From Stenotrophomonas maltophilia (GTDB lineage: Bacteria > Pseudomonadota > Gammaproteobacteria > Xanthomonadales > Xanthomonadaceae): a DNA stretch of 37,897 bases. The notes under the pieces are model-generated. The model was not told where the DNA came from. It saw only the letters and a list, made by a program, of their open reading frames with translations, and searched no databases. The stretch is taken from positions 110,672 through 148,568 of the forward strand of contig NZ_RAVT01000006.1 of assembly GCF_013464915.1 (NCBI RefSeq), in the 5' to 3' direction. Both the position numbers and the translations under genes were made by a program. Shown one piece after another: positions 1-9,373 of the stretch; within the stretch, counting starts at the first letter, position 1, and each line of letters begins with the position of its first letter.

Positions 1-37
1 GGGCCCGGCGGCGGCAGTGGACCGCTGCGTTGCGCGG

Positions 38-1828
38 TCAGTTGGCCAGCTGGCAGGTAGCCGGCTTGGCCGAGGTGAACAGGCCCGGGGTCGCCCACTC
101 GGGGTGGTCGATGAACGGATTGCGGTTGCCCTGGAAGCTGTAGATCACGTCGTTGCGCGCACGCTCGGCATCATCCGGCGGGTCGGACAGGTGCCAGTCG
201 ATCAGCGTGGACAGCAGGCCCATGTAGGCCGGCGAACTGCTGGTCTTGACGATCCTGCTGCGGTCGTCGGTCAGCTCCAGGTCCGGCTCGGACTGGCCGG
301 TGGCCGCATCCTTGCCGCCCTCGTAGCGGATAGCCATGTACATCACCGCACGCGCCATGTCGCCCTTGCGCTTGCCCCACACCTCGAACGTGCCGGTGTT
401 GCCGTCCGGCGTGCGCACCCAGTTGGAGTTGCCCGGATAGCCACCGCTGCCCCCGCCCTGGCCGTTGTTGGCCTCGGTGGCGCGCTCGCCGCAGTTGGCA
501 TCGCACTTGGCGAACGGCTTGTTGCCACGGTCGGCGTTCCACTGTGCATCGGTCAGGTACAGCATGTGGGTGTCGGTGTACGGCGCGTACGGCAGGCCCT
601 TGTCACCGGTGGTGCTGGCGAAGCCCAGCGAGTTCGGCCAGGTGTGTTCGCGGTTGTACTTCAAGCCACTGCCGCTGCCGGCGCGATCGGTCACCTTGGC
701 GTAGCTGCGGTTGCGATACGCGTCGAGGATGCGGTTCGGGTTGTTCGGGTCCTCGTCGGCAATCTCCAGGATGGTCCAGGTGCTGGTGCCCGAGCCGCTG
801 TACGGATAGGCGGTGTGGCCCTTGATGGTGGCGTGCAGCGAGCAGCGCAGCTGGCTCGGGCTGGAGGTGTTCACCTTGGAGTAGTAGCCGGCCGGCACGC
901 CCGGGTTGCCCGGGTCCGGATTGCCGCCGGTGCTGGCCACGGTGAACGCGATGCGGCTGTCGGCCGCCGGATGCGCGCCCTGCAGGTCGGTGATGCGCGC
1001 GGCGCGGATGTCGAAGCGACAGGCCTCACCGGCCACCAGCGCGGTGTTGGTGGACAGCTTCACGCTGCGGCCGCTGGCGGGGAACGTGAGCGGCACGCTG
1101 CCGGAGGTGCCGCAGCTCAGTGCGAAGGCGCCACTGGCCAGGTTCACCGTCTCGCTGAACACCACTTCCAGATCGGCCGCGGCCGGGAAGGTGCTGCTGC
1201 CCTGCGCCGGGGTGGTGGTGGACACCGACGGCGGCGTGTTCGGGCCCGGGGTGCCGCCCCCGCTGAAGGTCTGGCCGTTGTTGCAGCTGCCGAAGGTCTG
1301 CCTGGCCGACTCGGCCCAGGTGAAGTGGGCGTACTGGCTGCCGCTGCCGGTCAGCTGCAGTGAGGTGCCCGGCGCCGTGCTGTTGGTCTCGGCCACCGGA
1401 ATGTTCTGGCTGGTCATGCCGGCGGCAGGGCCGCCGGAGGCGGTGATGGCGCCCTCGTAGCTGAGGAACTGGACCACCTTGCCGCTGGCATCGACCAGCG
1501 CGATGCCGTCGTTCGGGCCGTTCTGGATGCCGTTGGTCGGATAGTTGACCACGGCGATGCTGGCGCTGCCGCAGCCTGCAGCGGTGCCGGCCGGGACCGG
1601 GTTGTTGGCGTAGACCGTGGCGGCCGAAGGATTGCTGCCGTTGTAGAGGTAAAGCCGATAGCCGGACAGGTCCTCGCCGGCGGTGGCTACGACCTCGATC
1701 GCTTCGCCGACGTCACCGGCGGCGGTGCTGTCGTCGTAGTGCAGTTCGTTGATGAAGACCTCGGCCTGGGCCGGCGCGGCGGCCAGCGCCAGCAGGCAGG
1801 CGGCGGCAAGCGGGGACAGCAATCGCAT
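38..1828 (-). CDS. Secreted endonuclease I family nuclease with lamin-tail domain
   Basis: Predicted secreted non-specific DNA/RNA nuclease of 596 aa. A Sec signal peptide (MRLLSPLAAACLLALAAAPAQA) leads into a lamin-tail domain (about residues 24-170, starting EVFINELHYDD). A Pro/Thr-rich linker and an Ig-like domain of the bacterial SbsA type (about 200-300) follow, then an endonuclease I domain (about 310-596). The catalytic bba-metal motif is visible as NREHTWPNS, with Glu394-His395, followed by DTHMLYLTDAQWNADRGNKPF. The family is Mg-dependent and usually periplasmic or exported. I chose ATG 1828 because AAGGAG lies six bases upstream; a TTG at 1834 would abut that ribosome site. The gene diverges from groES. 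A PHO-box-like element lies upstream (1900-1917), which would fit phosphate scavenging from DNA. The nuclease call is firm; secretion beyond the periplasm is inferred. Confidence 0.88.
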   Translation of the reverse strand: MRLLSPLAAACLLALAAAPAQAEVFINELHYDDSTAAGDVGEAIEVVATAGEDLSGYRLYLYNGSNPSAATVYANNPVPAGTAAGCGSASIAVVNYPTNGIQNGPNDGIALVDASGKVVQFLSYEGAITASGGPAAGMTSQNIPVAETNSTAPGTSLQLTGSGSQYAHFTWAESARQTFGSCNNGQTFSGGGTPGPNTPPSVSTTTPAQGSSTFPAAADLEVVFSETVNLASGAFALSCGTSGSVPLTFPASGRSVKLSTNTALVAGEACRFDIRAARITDLQGAHPAADSRIAFTVASTGGNPDPGNPGVPAGYYSKVNTSSPSQLRCSLHATIKGHTAYPYSGSGTSTWTILEIADEDPNNPNRILDAYRNRSYAKVTDRAGSGSGLKYNREHTWPNSLGFASTTGDKGLPYAPYTDTHMLYLTDAQWNADRGNKPFAKCDANCGERATEANNGQGGGSGGYPGNSNWVRTPDGNTGTFEVWGKRKGDMARAVMYMAIRYEGGKDAATGQSEPDLELTDDRSRIVKTSSSPAYMGLLSTLIDWHLSDPPDDAERARNDVIYSFQGNRNPFIDHPEWATPGLFTSAKPATCQLAN

Positions 1829-1899
1829 CGACAACTCCTTGTGATTGGGAATGCGCGGCCGAGCCTAAGGCCGATCCAGTGACACTTTGTCGTAAATGA

Positions 1900-1917
1900 A
1901 CGTCAGATATCTGACAG
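1900..1917 (-). promoter_or_regulatory. PHO-box-like element / 14-bp palindrome upstream of the nuclease gene
   Basis: Read on the minus strand, CTGTCA is followed five bases later by CTGACG. This gives the 11-base repeat spacing of a PhoB box, with a 6/6 first half and a 4/6 second half. The same bases include a perfect 14-bp palindrome (1902-1915, GTCAGAT/ATCTGAC), so another dimeric regulator is equally possible. It sits about 72 bp upstream of the nuclease start. Confidence 0.35.
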
Positions 1918-2044
1918 TGCGACGCGGATCACCAAAAGTCGAGGGCGCCGAGGAGCGAATGGATGCGTTTCACCGGGCTGAACGTCTTCATGCAGGGACG
2001 CACTGTGCGGGCCTGGCCGCGCGGAAATTTTTTCCGCAGACGGC

Positions 2045-2072
2045 CTTGAAAGGCCCGGGGGCAGCTCCATCT
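2045..2072 (+). promoter_or_regulatory. Sigma32 (RpoH) heat-shock promoter of groESL
   Basis: The -35 CTTGAAA (2045-2051) matches the RpoH consensus exactly. After a 13-bp spacer the -10 CTCCATCT (2065-2072) matches CCCCATNT at seven of eight positions. The start of transcription should be near 2079, giving a leader of about 107 nt that contains CIRCE. Confidence 0.8.
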
Positions 2073-2082
2073 CTGTCCTGCT

Positions 2083-2101
2083 CCCGATTCATCGGGCTTT
2101 T
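2083..2101 (+). other. Short GC stem-loop with T tract in the groESL leader
   Basis: CCCGA (2083-2087) and TCGGG (2092-2096) enclose a 4-nt loop and are followed by CTTTTT. It looks like a small intrinsic terminator but lies only about 5-25 nt after the predicted sigma32 start. It could end transcripts from further upstream or stabilise the 5' end of the groESL mRNA. Confidence 0.4.
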
Positions 2102-2113
2102 TCGCGAGCGATG

Positions 2114-2140
2114 CTGGCAGTCACCTGGGGTGAGTGCTAA
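2114..2140 (+). promoter_or_regulatory. CIRCE operator (HrcA binding site)
   Basis: The right arm GAGTGCTAA (2132-2140) is the exact CIRCE half-site. The left arm CTGGCAGTC (2114-2122) matches TTAGCACTC at six of nine positions, with the canonical 9-bp spacer. It lies downstream of the sigma32-type promoter, in the groESL leader, so HrcA would act as a roadblock or through the mRNA. Dual RpoH plus HrcA control of groESL is known in xanthomonads. Confidence 0.88.
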
Positions 2141-2186
2141 CATCGCCAGACTTTTTCAGACCAATCAATAACTTAAGAGGTCTCTC

Positions 2187-2474
2187 ATGAGCATCAAGCC
2201 GCTGCACGACCGCGTTGTGGTCAAGCCGATCGAAGCCGACGAAATCTCCGCCGGCGGCATCGTCATTCCGGATTCGGCCAAGGAAAAGTCCACCAAGGGT
2301 GAAGTCGTGGCCGTCGGCCCGGGCAAGCCGCTGGACAACGGCAGCGTGCGTGCGCCGTCGCTGAAGGTCGGCGACAAGGTCATCTACGGCCAGTACGCCG
2401 GCAGCTCGTACAAGAGCGAAGGCGTCGAGTACAAGGTCCTGCGCGAAGACGACGTGCTCGCCATCATCGGCTGA
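2187..2474 (+). CDS. groES: Co-chaperonin GroES (Hsp10)
   Basis: Co-chaperonin of 95 aa, the usual length. Its heptameric ring caps GroEL and controls release of folded substrate in the cytoplasm. The N-terminus [19 protein letters not shown] and the mobile loop [26 protein letters not shown] are typical, and the C-terminal half ([27 protein letters not shown]) is complete. The ribosome site AAGAGG lies upstream of ATG 2187. It is first in the groESL operon, 83 bp before groEL, under the sigma32-type promoter and CIRCE described separately. A SMAG hairpin sits in the groES-groEL gap and may affect their relative output. Confidence 0.98.
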   Translation: MSIKPLHDRVVVKPIEADEISAGGIVIPDSAKEKSTKGEVVAVGPGKPLDNGSVRAPSLKVGDKVIYGQYAGSSYKSEGVEYKVLREDDVLAIIG

Positions 2475-2503
2475 GCCTCGGCGCGACCTGCTTCATCCCC
2501 TGA

Positions 2504-4207
<1,704 letters not shown>

Positions 4208-4269
4208 GGTCCACGCCCGCGTCGGACGTTGCCGGCCCTGGTCGGCGCGTCTCCCGATGCAAAGAAGAA

Positions 4270-4293
4270 CCCCGCCGCGAGGCGGGGTTTTTT
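4270..4293 (+). terminator. Rho-independent terminator of groESL
   Basis: A 7-bp stem, CCCCGCC (4270-4276) and GGCGGGG (4281-4287), with GCGA loop, is followed by six T. It lies 62 bp after the groEL stop and before the next start. Confidence 0.93.
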
Positions 4294-4339
4294 GTTGCCC
4301 GGTTGCCGCCATGGCGCCGCGTCGCTACGCTCGGCGACC

Positions 4340-4951
4340 ATGCCTACCTCGTTCATCGTCGTCGACGACTTCCTCTCTCCGGCCGATGCGCACGGCCTGC
4401 GCCAGGCCGGCCTGGGCCTGACCTACCCGGCACAGGAGGGCGCGTTCCCCGGCCGCAATTCGCTCGAACGGCTGGAGCTGGATGGCCTGTCCGAGGCCGC
4501 ATCACGGTTGGTCAACGAGCCGCTGCGGCCGGTCAATCCGCTGCAGTCGCACGGCAAGTTCCGGCTGACCCTGGCCAGCGATGTCGGTCGCGCCAAGGTG
4601 CACACCGATCATTCGCACTGGTCCGGCATCCTCTACCTCAGCGCTCCGGAGCACTGCGAAGGCGGTACCGAGTTCTTCCGTCATCGCCGCACCAACACCG
4701 AGCGCATGGCGCTGAACCCCCACGAGCTGGCTGCGCTGGGCTACGCCAACGGCGGCGACATGCATCGCGACATCATCGAGCGCGACAGCGTCGACGACAG
4801 CCAGTGGGAGATGACCATGCGCATCCCGATGCGCTTCAACCGCCTGGTGCTGCTGCGCCCGTGGTTCTGGCATACCGCTGGCCCCGCCTTCGGCGACCGG
4901 CCGGAGAATGGCAGGCTGGTGTACCTGATGTTCTTCGAGCAGGCGCGCTGA
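4340..4951 (+). CDS. DUF6445-like 2OG-Fe(II) oxygenase-type protein
   Basis: A 203-aa cytoplasmic protein that looks like a cupin-fold 2-oxoglutarate/Fe(II) dioxygenase-like protein of the DUF6445 kind. The putative iron ligands are His88 and Asp90 (KVHTDHSHWSG) and His178 (WFWHTAGP). Arg192 (GRLVYLMFF) is a candidate for binding 2-oxoglutarate. The N-terminus FIVVDDFLSPADAHGLR is the usual opening strand and helix of such proteins. ATG 4340 is used because the upstream in-frame extension runs back through the groEL terminator. The substrate is unknown; relatives often sit near flavin-dependent halogenases, which are not seen here. It is a single gene between the groESL terminator and a SMAG repeat. 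Confidence 0.72.
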   Translation: MPTSFIVVDDFLSPADAHGLRQAGLGLTYPAQEGAFPGRNSLERLELDGLSEAASRLVNEPLRPVNPLQSHGKFRLTLASDVGRAKVHTDHSHWSGILYLSAPEHCEGGTEFFRHRRTNTERMALNPHELAALGYANGGDMHRDIIERDSVDDSQWEMTMRIPMRFNRLVLLRPWFWHTAGPAFGDRPENGRLVYLMFFEQAR

Positions 4952-4984
4952 GGAAATGCCATCCACGCAGTAGCCGATGCCGAA

Positions 4985-5008
4985 GTAGATCCACGCCATG
5001 CGTGGATG
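4985..5008 (+). repeat. SMAG-type palindromic repeat (GTAGATCCACGC form)
   Basis: GTAG is followed by an 8-bp stem (ATCCACGC/GCGTGGAT) with a CAT loop. It lies between the convergent ends of the 2OG-type gene and the serine hydrolase gene. A partial copy (CATCCACGC) occurs shortly before it. Confidence 0.85.
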
Positions 5009-5051
5009 CTCCCATCCCGCCGCGCTCGCCACGCGGCCGACATCGCCCCCC

Positions 5052-6215
5052 TCACTCGACGAATGCCTTCGTCGCGCCGTACTCCCACTGCCATGGCACG
5101 CCGGTGTCGCCCAGCACGAAGGCCACCAGCGCTGGGAACGTCGCTTCGGCGCGCACATCGTTGCCCAGGATCACCACGCAGCGCTGTTGCCGCTCCACGC
5201 ACACCAGCGTGTTGCCCACCGCATCATCGTGGCCGCCCTTGTAGAAGCCCGCGCCTTGCGGGCCACGGAACGTCACCACGCCCAGACCCGCCGCCAGGTC
5301 CTTGCGCTGCTGCGCCTTCGGCAGCTCCGGCTGCAGGGTGGGGAACTGGCTGGCGGTGGTGATCGCCAGCTGCGGCCGCACCAGTTCCTTGCGCATCGCC
5401 CCTGACAGCCCATCGCCGCGCACGTAGCCGGCAGCGAAGCGGGCCATGTCGGCGATGGTGGTATCCATCGAACCGGCCGCACGCACGCGGCTGCGCTCAT
5501 CGTGCGGCTCGGCGCTGCCGTCCATGGTCCAGCCGTCTGCCAGGTTGGTGGCGAAGTCCTGGCGCCACATCATGCTGGTGCGGGTCATGCCGAAGCGGTC
5601 GAATACCCGCTGCTGCATCAACGCGCCCACATCCTCGCCCAGCCGCCCGCGTTCGATCACGAACTGCAGCAGGATCAACCCTTCGCCGGAATAGCCGTAG
5701 CGACTGCCCGGATCGAAGTGGAACTTCAGCCGGCCGTCCGGTTCGAGAAACCCGAAGTTGGCAAAGCCACTGGCGTGGTTGAGCAGCAGGCGAGGGGTAA
5801 GCTGGCGCCAGCGCGCATCATCGGCCAGCACACTGTAGTCGGCGTACTTCTTCGTTTCGGGCGGATAGTCCGGCAGCGGCTTGTCCAGCGCTGTGGCGAT
5901 GCTGGCATCCAGATCGATCCTGCGCTCCTGCGCCAGCTGCGCAACCAGATGGCCGAATGCCATCTTGGTCAGCGAGGCAGCGTACATCACCGTATCGGTG
6001 CGCAGTGGTTCGCCTGCGGCGTTGCGCTCGCCGTAGGCGGCCACGTGCACCACCCTGCCGCCGTCGATCACCGCCAGCGCCATGCCGCGCGCCTGTGCGG
6101 CCTGCATCAACCGCTGCGCTTCGGCATCGATGCGGGCCGGCGAAGGCAGCGGGGGCGGCGCGGCCAATACCGCCAGCGGGAACAGCGTCAGCAACAACAG
6201 GGCAGCACGGCGCAT
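5052..6215 (-). CDS. Secreted serine hydrolase, beta-lactamase/PBP-like (class C fold)
   Basis: A 387-aa exported serine hydrolase of the penicillin-binding-protein-like / class C beta-lactamase superfamily (peptidase family S12). A signal peptide (MRRAALLLLTLFPLAVLA) precedes the domain. The active-site motif is Ser81-Leu-Thr-Lys84 in MYAASLTKMAFGH and the second motif is Tyr175-Ser-Gly177. A GGHDDAVGN stretch near the C-terminus takes the place of the KTG box. Other family hallmarks are LLLNHASG and DMARFAAGYV. Many relatives are esterases or D-aminopeptidases rather than drug-inactivating enzymes, so resistance should not be assumed. AGGAGG-type bases lie just upstream of ATG 6215. Confidence 0.85.
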   Translation of the reverse strand: MRRAALLLLTLFPLAVLAAPPPLPSPARIDAEAQRLMQAAQARGMALAVIDGGRVVHVAAYGERNAAGEPLRTDTVMYAASLTKMAFGHLVAQLAQERRIDLDASIATALDKPLPDYPPETKKYADYSVLADDARWRQLTPRLLLNHASGFANFGFLEPDGRLKFHFDPGSRYGYSGEGLILLQFVIERGRLGEDVGALMQQRVFDRFGMTRTSMMWRQDFATNLADGWTMDGSAEPHDERSRVRAAGSMDTTIADMARFAAGYVRGDGLSGAMRKELVRPQLAITTASQFPTLQPELPKAQQRKDLAAGLGVVTFRGPQGAGFYKGGHDDAVGNTLVCVERQQRCVVILGNDVRAEATFPALVAFVLGDTGVPWQWEYGATKAFVE

Positions 6216-6285
6216 GCGTGGACCTCCTGGCGGGACGTGGCGCGATGCTACGCCAGCCCGCCATCCGCGTCATGGCCCGCCGGGG

Positions 6286-7215
6286 TCACGTCGCCGCCGG
6301 CTGGCGCAGGCAGATCCGGGCGGCGCCGGCGCTGATGTCCACCTGACTGGCGACCATGGCGTCGGCGCCGAGGATCAATGCAGGACGAGCCTCCAGCCCG
6401 ATGGACCTGAACACTGACAGTTCGCTGATCCTGACTTCCATCGCCGGATGCTGCCAACCGGTGCCGGACATGCCGGACAGGGTGTACAACCACGTCGCCT
6501 GCGGCTGGCCCCCCAGTCCCTGCGTGCCTTTCTCCCGCACCCGCAGGCGCTCATCGCTGCCGTCGATGCGCAGGCCCAGTGCGCGGGCGGCTTCGGCATT
6601 GAGCACGGTCTGCGCGGCGCCGGTATCGACCACCGCGATGGCTTCCACTCCCGCGTCACCCAGTTTCACGGTAATGAAGGCGAAGTGCTCAAGGCCGTCG
6701 CGCCGATCAGGCAGTGCATTGGCCTGGCATTGGCGACCCTCCACGCCAAGCTGCCCGGGCTTCCACAGCGCCAGCTCACCACGGCTGAAGTCCCAGCGGG
6801 TATCCCAACGGCCGGTGAGGTCGTTGCCGATCAGGCCGTCGACGGCGGGTTCATCGTCCTTCTGCAGATTGGACAGGTCGGCCTGCACACCGCTGACGCG
6901 CGGCTGCCATCCGCCAATCCGCCACGAGGCCGTGCGCATGCGCTGCAGCGGCGCGCTCTGGGCGCTGGCTCCCTGCGCATGCGTGGTGGCCGCGCTGGCA
7001 TCCTCCAGTCCATGGCGGCGGGCAACCCGACCGTCGACGAGGGTGGCCCCGGCCGCGCTGTCGACCACGAAGCGCAGCGGTTCGGCGCTTCCGTTCAGTG
7101 AGACGGCCACCGCCGGATGGTTGCCCTGCATCCACATCGGCAGCACGTGTACAGGTTGTGGGGCGGCCAGCGCGGGGAATGCAGCGGCAAGCAGGGGCAG
7201 AACGGACAGGCGCAC
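6286..7215 (-). CDS. Secreted retropepsin-like aspartyl protease-family protein
   Basis: A 309-aa protein with a signal peptide (RLSVLPLLAAAFPALAA) and two aspartyl-protease-like half domains. The first carries FVVDSAAGATLV (Asp52, an unusual D-S-A triad) and the second AVVDTGAAQTVL (Asp197, canonical D-T-G). Each half has downstream GLIGND or LILGAD segments, as in pepsin/retropepsin folds. I chose GTG 7215 because GGAG lies seven bases upstream and the signal peptide follows at once; the in-frame extension to ATG 7380 runs into the divergent response-regulator gene. The first triad may be inactive. It shares a 106-bp promoter region with the two-component system, which may control it. Confidence 0.75.
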   Translation of the reverse strand: MRLSVLPLLAAAFPALAAPQPVHVLPMWMQGNHPAVAVSLNGSAEPLRFVVDSAAGATLVDGRVARRHGLEDASAATTHAQGASAQSAPLQRMRTASWRIGGWQPRVSGVQADLSNLQKDDEPAVDGLIGNDLTGRWDTRWDFSRGELALWKPGQLGVEGRQCQANALPDRRDGLEHFAFITVKLGDAGVEAIAVVDTGAAQTVLNAEAARALGLRIDGSDERLRVREKGTQGLGGQPQATWLYTLSGMSGTGWQHPAMEVRISELSVFRSIGLEARPALILGADAMVASQVDISAGAARICLRQPAAT

Positions 7216-7282
7216 GTTGGATCTCCAGAACAGGGGTGGAGGCCTATTGGCGCGCATCGGCGTATCCCGGGAATATCGGCGT

Positions 7283-7299
7283 TGATACCGTCCTGATAC
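7283..7299 (+). promoter_or_regulatory. Phased direct repeats, putative response-regulator binding site
   Basis: TGATAC (7283-7288) is repeated after five bases (TGATAC 7294-7299), an 11-bp period typical of OmpR-family tandem half-sites. A third GATAC (7310-7314) overlaps a -10-like GATACT (7310-7315). The predicted start from that -10 falls on or beside ATG 7322, so the regulator mRNA may be leaderless. Autoregulation and control of the divergent protease gene are inferred. Confidence 0.5.
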
Positions 7300-7321
7300 A
7301 CGCCTGCAGGATACTTGCGGC

Positions 7322-8029
7322 ATGAACACTCCTGCCCGGGTCATCGTTGTCGATGACGATGCCAGCATCCGTGATGCCATTGCCGACTGCCTGTTGCTGC
7401 ACGGTTACCAGGTGCGCGTGGCCGCCGATGCTGCGGCATTGGATGTGCTGCTGCAGAGCGAGCGTCCGGACGCGATCATCCTGGACTGGATGATGCCCGG
7501 CGAGGATGGCCTTTCGGTGTGCCGCCGGCTGCAGGCGCGGGCCATCCCGATCCTGATGCTGTCGGCGATGGGGACTGCACCGGACCGGGTGATCGGCCTG
7601 GAAATGGGTGCGGACGACTATCTGGCCAAGCCCTTCGATCCACGCGAGCTGCTGGCGCGGGTGCGTGCCCTGCTGCGCCGGCAGGACAAACTGCGCGCCC
7701 AGGTCGCCAGCGAACTGCGGTTTGCCGGCTGGCGGTTGCTGCCCGATCAGCGTCGCCTGTTCACTCCCGATGGCCGTGAACTCGCGCTCAGCCGGGGGGA
7801 GTTCGCCCTGATGCTGGCGTTGGCCGAGCGCCCTGGCCGCGTGCTGGGACGGGAGCAGCTGCTGCAGTTGACCCATGGCGAAGACAGCGACAGCGTCGAC
7901 CGCGCCGTCGATCTGGCGATCAGCCGGCTGCGCCGCAAGCTGGGCCAGGCGGCTCCCGGCGCGGAGGCGCTTGTGCAGACGCTGCGCGGAGAAGGCTATC
8001 GCTTCGGCGCCGAGGTCCACGTGCTGTGA
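7322..8029 (+). CDS. OmpR-family response regulator
   Basis: A 235-aa DNA-binding response regulator. The N-terminal receiver domain (about 1-120) begins RVIVVDDDASIRDAIADCL, has the phospho-acceptor Asp55 in IILDWMMPGEDGLS, and the conserved Lys in YLAKPFDPRELLARV. The C-terminal winged helix (about 130-233) contains LSRGEFALMLALAERPGRVLGREQLL and VDLAISRLRRKLG, the OmpR/PhoB type. The kinase gene overlaps its stop codon by four bases (GTGA), so they are translationally coupled. Direct TGATAC repeats upstream suggest autoregulation. The signal and target genes are unknown; the nearest candidate target is the divergent aspartyl protease-like gene. Confidence 0.95.
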   Translation: MNTPARVIVVDDDASIRDAIADCLLLHGYQVRVAADAAALDVLLQSERPDAIILDWMMPGEDGLSVCRRLQARAIPILMLSAMGTAPDRVIGLEMGADDYLAKPFDPRELLARVRALLRRQDKLRAQVASELRFAGWRLLPDQRRLFTPDGRELALSRGEFALMLALAERPGRVLGREQLLQLTHGEDSDSVDRAVDLAISRLRRKLGQAAPGAEALVQTLRGEGYRFGAEVHVL

Positions 8030-9360
8030 GGGCTCGTTGGTCCACCGCACGCTGGATCGCGATGGTGGCCCTGGCCAGCCTGCTGCTGGCCACGCTGGTC
8101 AGCGTCGCGGTGGTGGGCTGGATGCCACGACCCGCACCGCCCCCCATGCGGCTGGACCAGGCCATGCAGGTGCTGCGTGGTGAACGCTCTGCCACAGGGC
8201 TGGGCCTGCACCTGGAAACCCGCGCATCACCGCCCGAGGGCAGCAGCAATGACTGGCTTACCCACTTGGTGGCCGCGCAGCTGGGCCAGCCGCTGGAGCA
8301 GGTGAAGCTGGTATGGAGCAGCCGCGGCAAAGCGCCGGATGTGAAGGTCATCGAAGGTGGCGCTGTGCTCGACGCCAGAGCGCGTGCGGACGCGTTGCAG
8401 GCGCAGGTCGCGGTGCTGACCGCAATGCAGTGGACGCCGTTCGAACTGGCGGTGCGCCAAGCCGATGGTCAATGGCAGGTGGTGGGCAGCGACCACAGCG
8501 ATCTGGCAGCGTGGCGCCGGCAGGTCGTGCTGGCGCTGGTAGCGGGGACCGTGCTGTTGGCACCCTTTGCCGCCTGGGCATCGGTCCGCCTGGGCCGGCC
8601 GCTGCGGCGGCTGGCCGAGGCCAGTGCACGGGTCGAACTGCAGGACGGCACGCCGCTGCCGGACGACGGCCCGCGCGAAGTACAGATGCTGGCTGCAGCC
8701 ATCAGCAGCGGGCGCGAGCGCCTTCGCGAACAGGCCCAGGACATGACGCGCATGCTGGCCGCGGTAGCGCACGACCTGCGCACGCCGTTGACCGGCCTGC
8801 GTCTGCGTGCGGAGTTCGCACCGCCGGCACAGGCCGCGCGGATGGTGGCCGACATCGAACGCATGGATACGATGATCGAGCAGGTGCTCGATTACGCACG
8901 TGGCGAACTGCAACCACTGCAGTTGCGGCCGCTGGACCTGGCCGCGTTGCTGGAGGAATGCGTGCACAGTGCCCTGCTGCGCGGCGTCGAGATCTCCAGC
9001 GAGGGACCGGACAACCTGCCGTGGCAGGGCGACGCGCTCCTGCTACGGCGGGCAATCGACAACCTCATCGACAACGCAGACCGCTACGCCGGTGCGGTAG
9101 ACCTGCACGCCGCCATGGCAGGCAATCGCCTGCAGCTGGATGTGATGGACCGCGGCCCGGGCATCGCCGAGGACGACCGCGCCCGCCTGCTGCAACCCTT
9201 CCAGCGCAGCGAGAGCTCGCGCAGCCGCGCCACGGGCGGGACCGGCCTGGGACTGGCGGTAGCGGCCAACGTCGCACGACGGCATGGGGGCGAGCTTCTG
9301 CTGCTGCAGCGTGATGGCGGTGGACTGATCGCACGCCTGCTGCTGGGGCCGGTTTCCTGA
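8026..9360 (+). CDS. Sensor histidine kinase, partner of the adjacent response regulator
   Basis: A 444-aa inner-membrane kinase. TM1 lies at about residues 9-30 and TM2 at about 166-190. Between them is a periplasmic sensor region of about 135 residues with no recognised fold. A HAMP linker (LGRPLRRLAEASARVEL) follows, then a HisKA domain with the phospho-acceptor His249 in AAVAHDLRTPLTGLR. The ATPase domain shows N box NLIDNADRYA, G1 DRGPGIAEDDR and G2 GTGLGLAVAANVARRHGG. GTG 8026 overlaps the regulator stop. The layout resembles EnvZ-type kinases, but the periplasmic domain gives no clue to the signal. Confidence 0.93.
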   Translation: MRARWSTARWIAMVALASLLLATLVSVAVVGWMPRPAPPPMRLDQAMQVLRGERSATGLGLHLETRASPPEGSSNDWLTHLVAAQLGQPLEQVKLVWSSRGKAPDVKVIEGGAVLDARARADALQAQVAVLTAMQWTPFELAVRQADGQWQVVGSDHSDLAAWRRQVVLALVAGTVLLAPFAAWASVRLGRPLRRLAEASARVELQDGTPLPDDGPREVQMLAAAISSGRERLREQAQDMTRMLAAVAHDLRTPLTGLRLRAEFAPPAQAARMVADIERMDTMIEQVLDYARGELQPLQLRPLDLAALLEECVHSALLRGVEISSEGPDNLPWQGDALLLRRAIDNLIDNADRYAGAVDLHAAMAGNRLQLDVMDRGPGIAEDDRARLLQPFQRSESSRSRATGGTGLGLAVAANVARRHGGELLLLQRDGGGLIARLLLGPVS

Positions 9361-9373
9361 TATCACCTGGATA

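Larger units (their letters stand above)
1829..2186. other. Divergent intergenic region between nuclease gene and groES
   Basis: This 358-bp stretch has no convincing gene. From left to right it holds the nuclease ribosome site, the PHO-box-like palindrome, a 7-3-7 inverted repeat at 2021-2037 (GCGGAAA/TTTCCGC), the sigma32-type promoter, a short GC stem followed by five T, the CIRCE operator, and the groES ribosome site AAGAGG. A 91-codon open frame at 1896-2171 crosses all of these elements and resembles nothing. Confidence 0.7.

Noticed and set aside
1829..1834. TTG at 1834 as start of the nuclease gene
   Set aside because: It directly abuts the AAGGAG ribosome site; ATG 1828 has proper spacing.
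1896..2171. A 91-codon open frame between the nuclease gene and groES
   Set aside because: It runs across the sigma32 promoter, hairpin and CIRCE and resembles no protein.
5052..6215. A true class C beta-lactamase resistance gene
   Set aside because: The third (KTG) motif is absent and the overall pattern fits generic S12 hydrolases; no drug resistance should be claimed.
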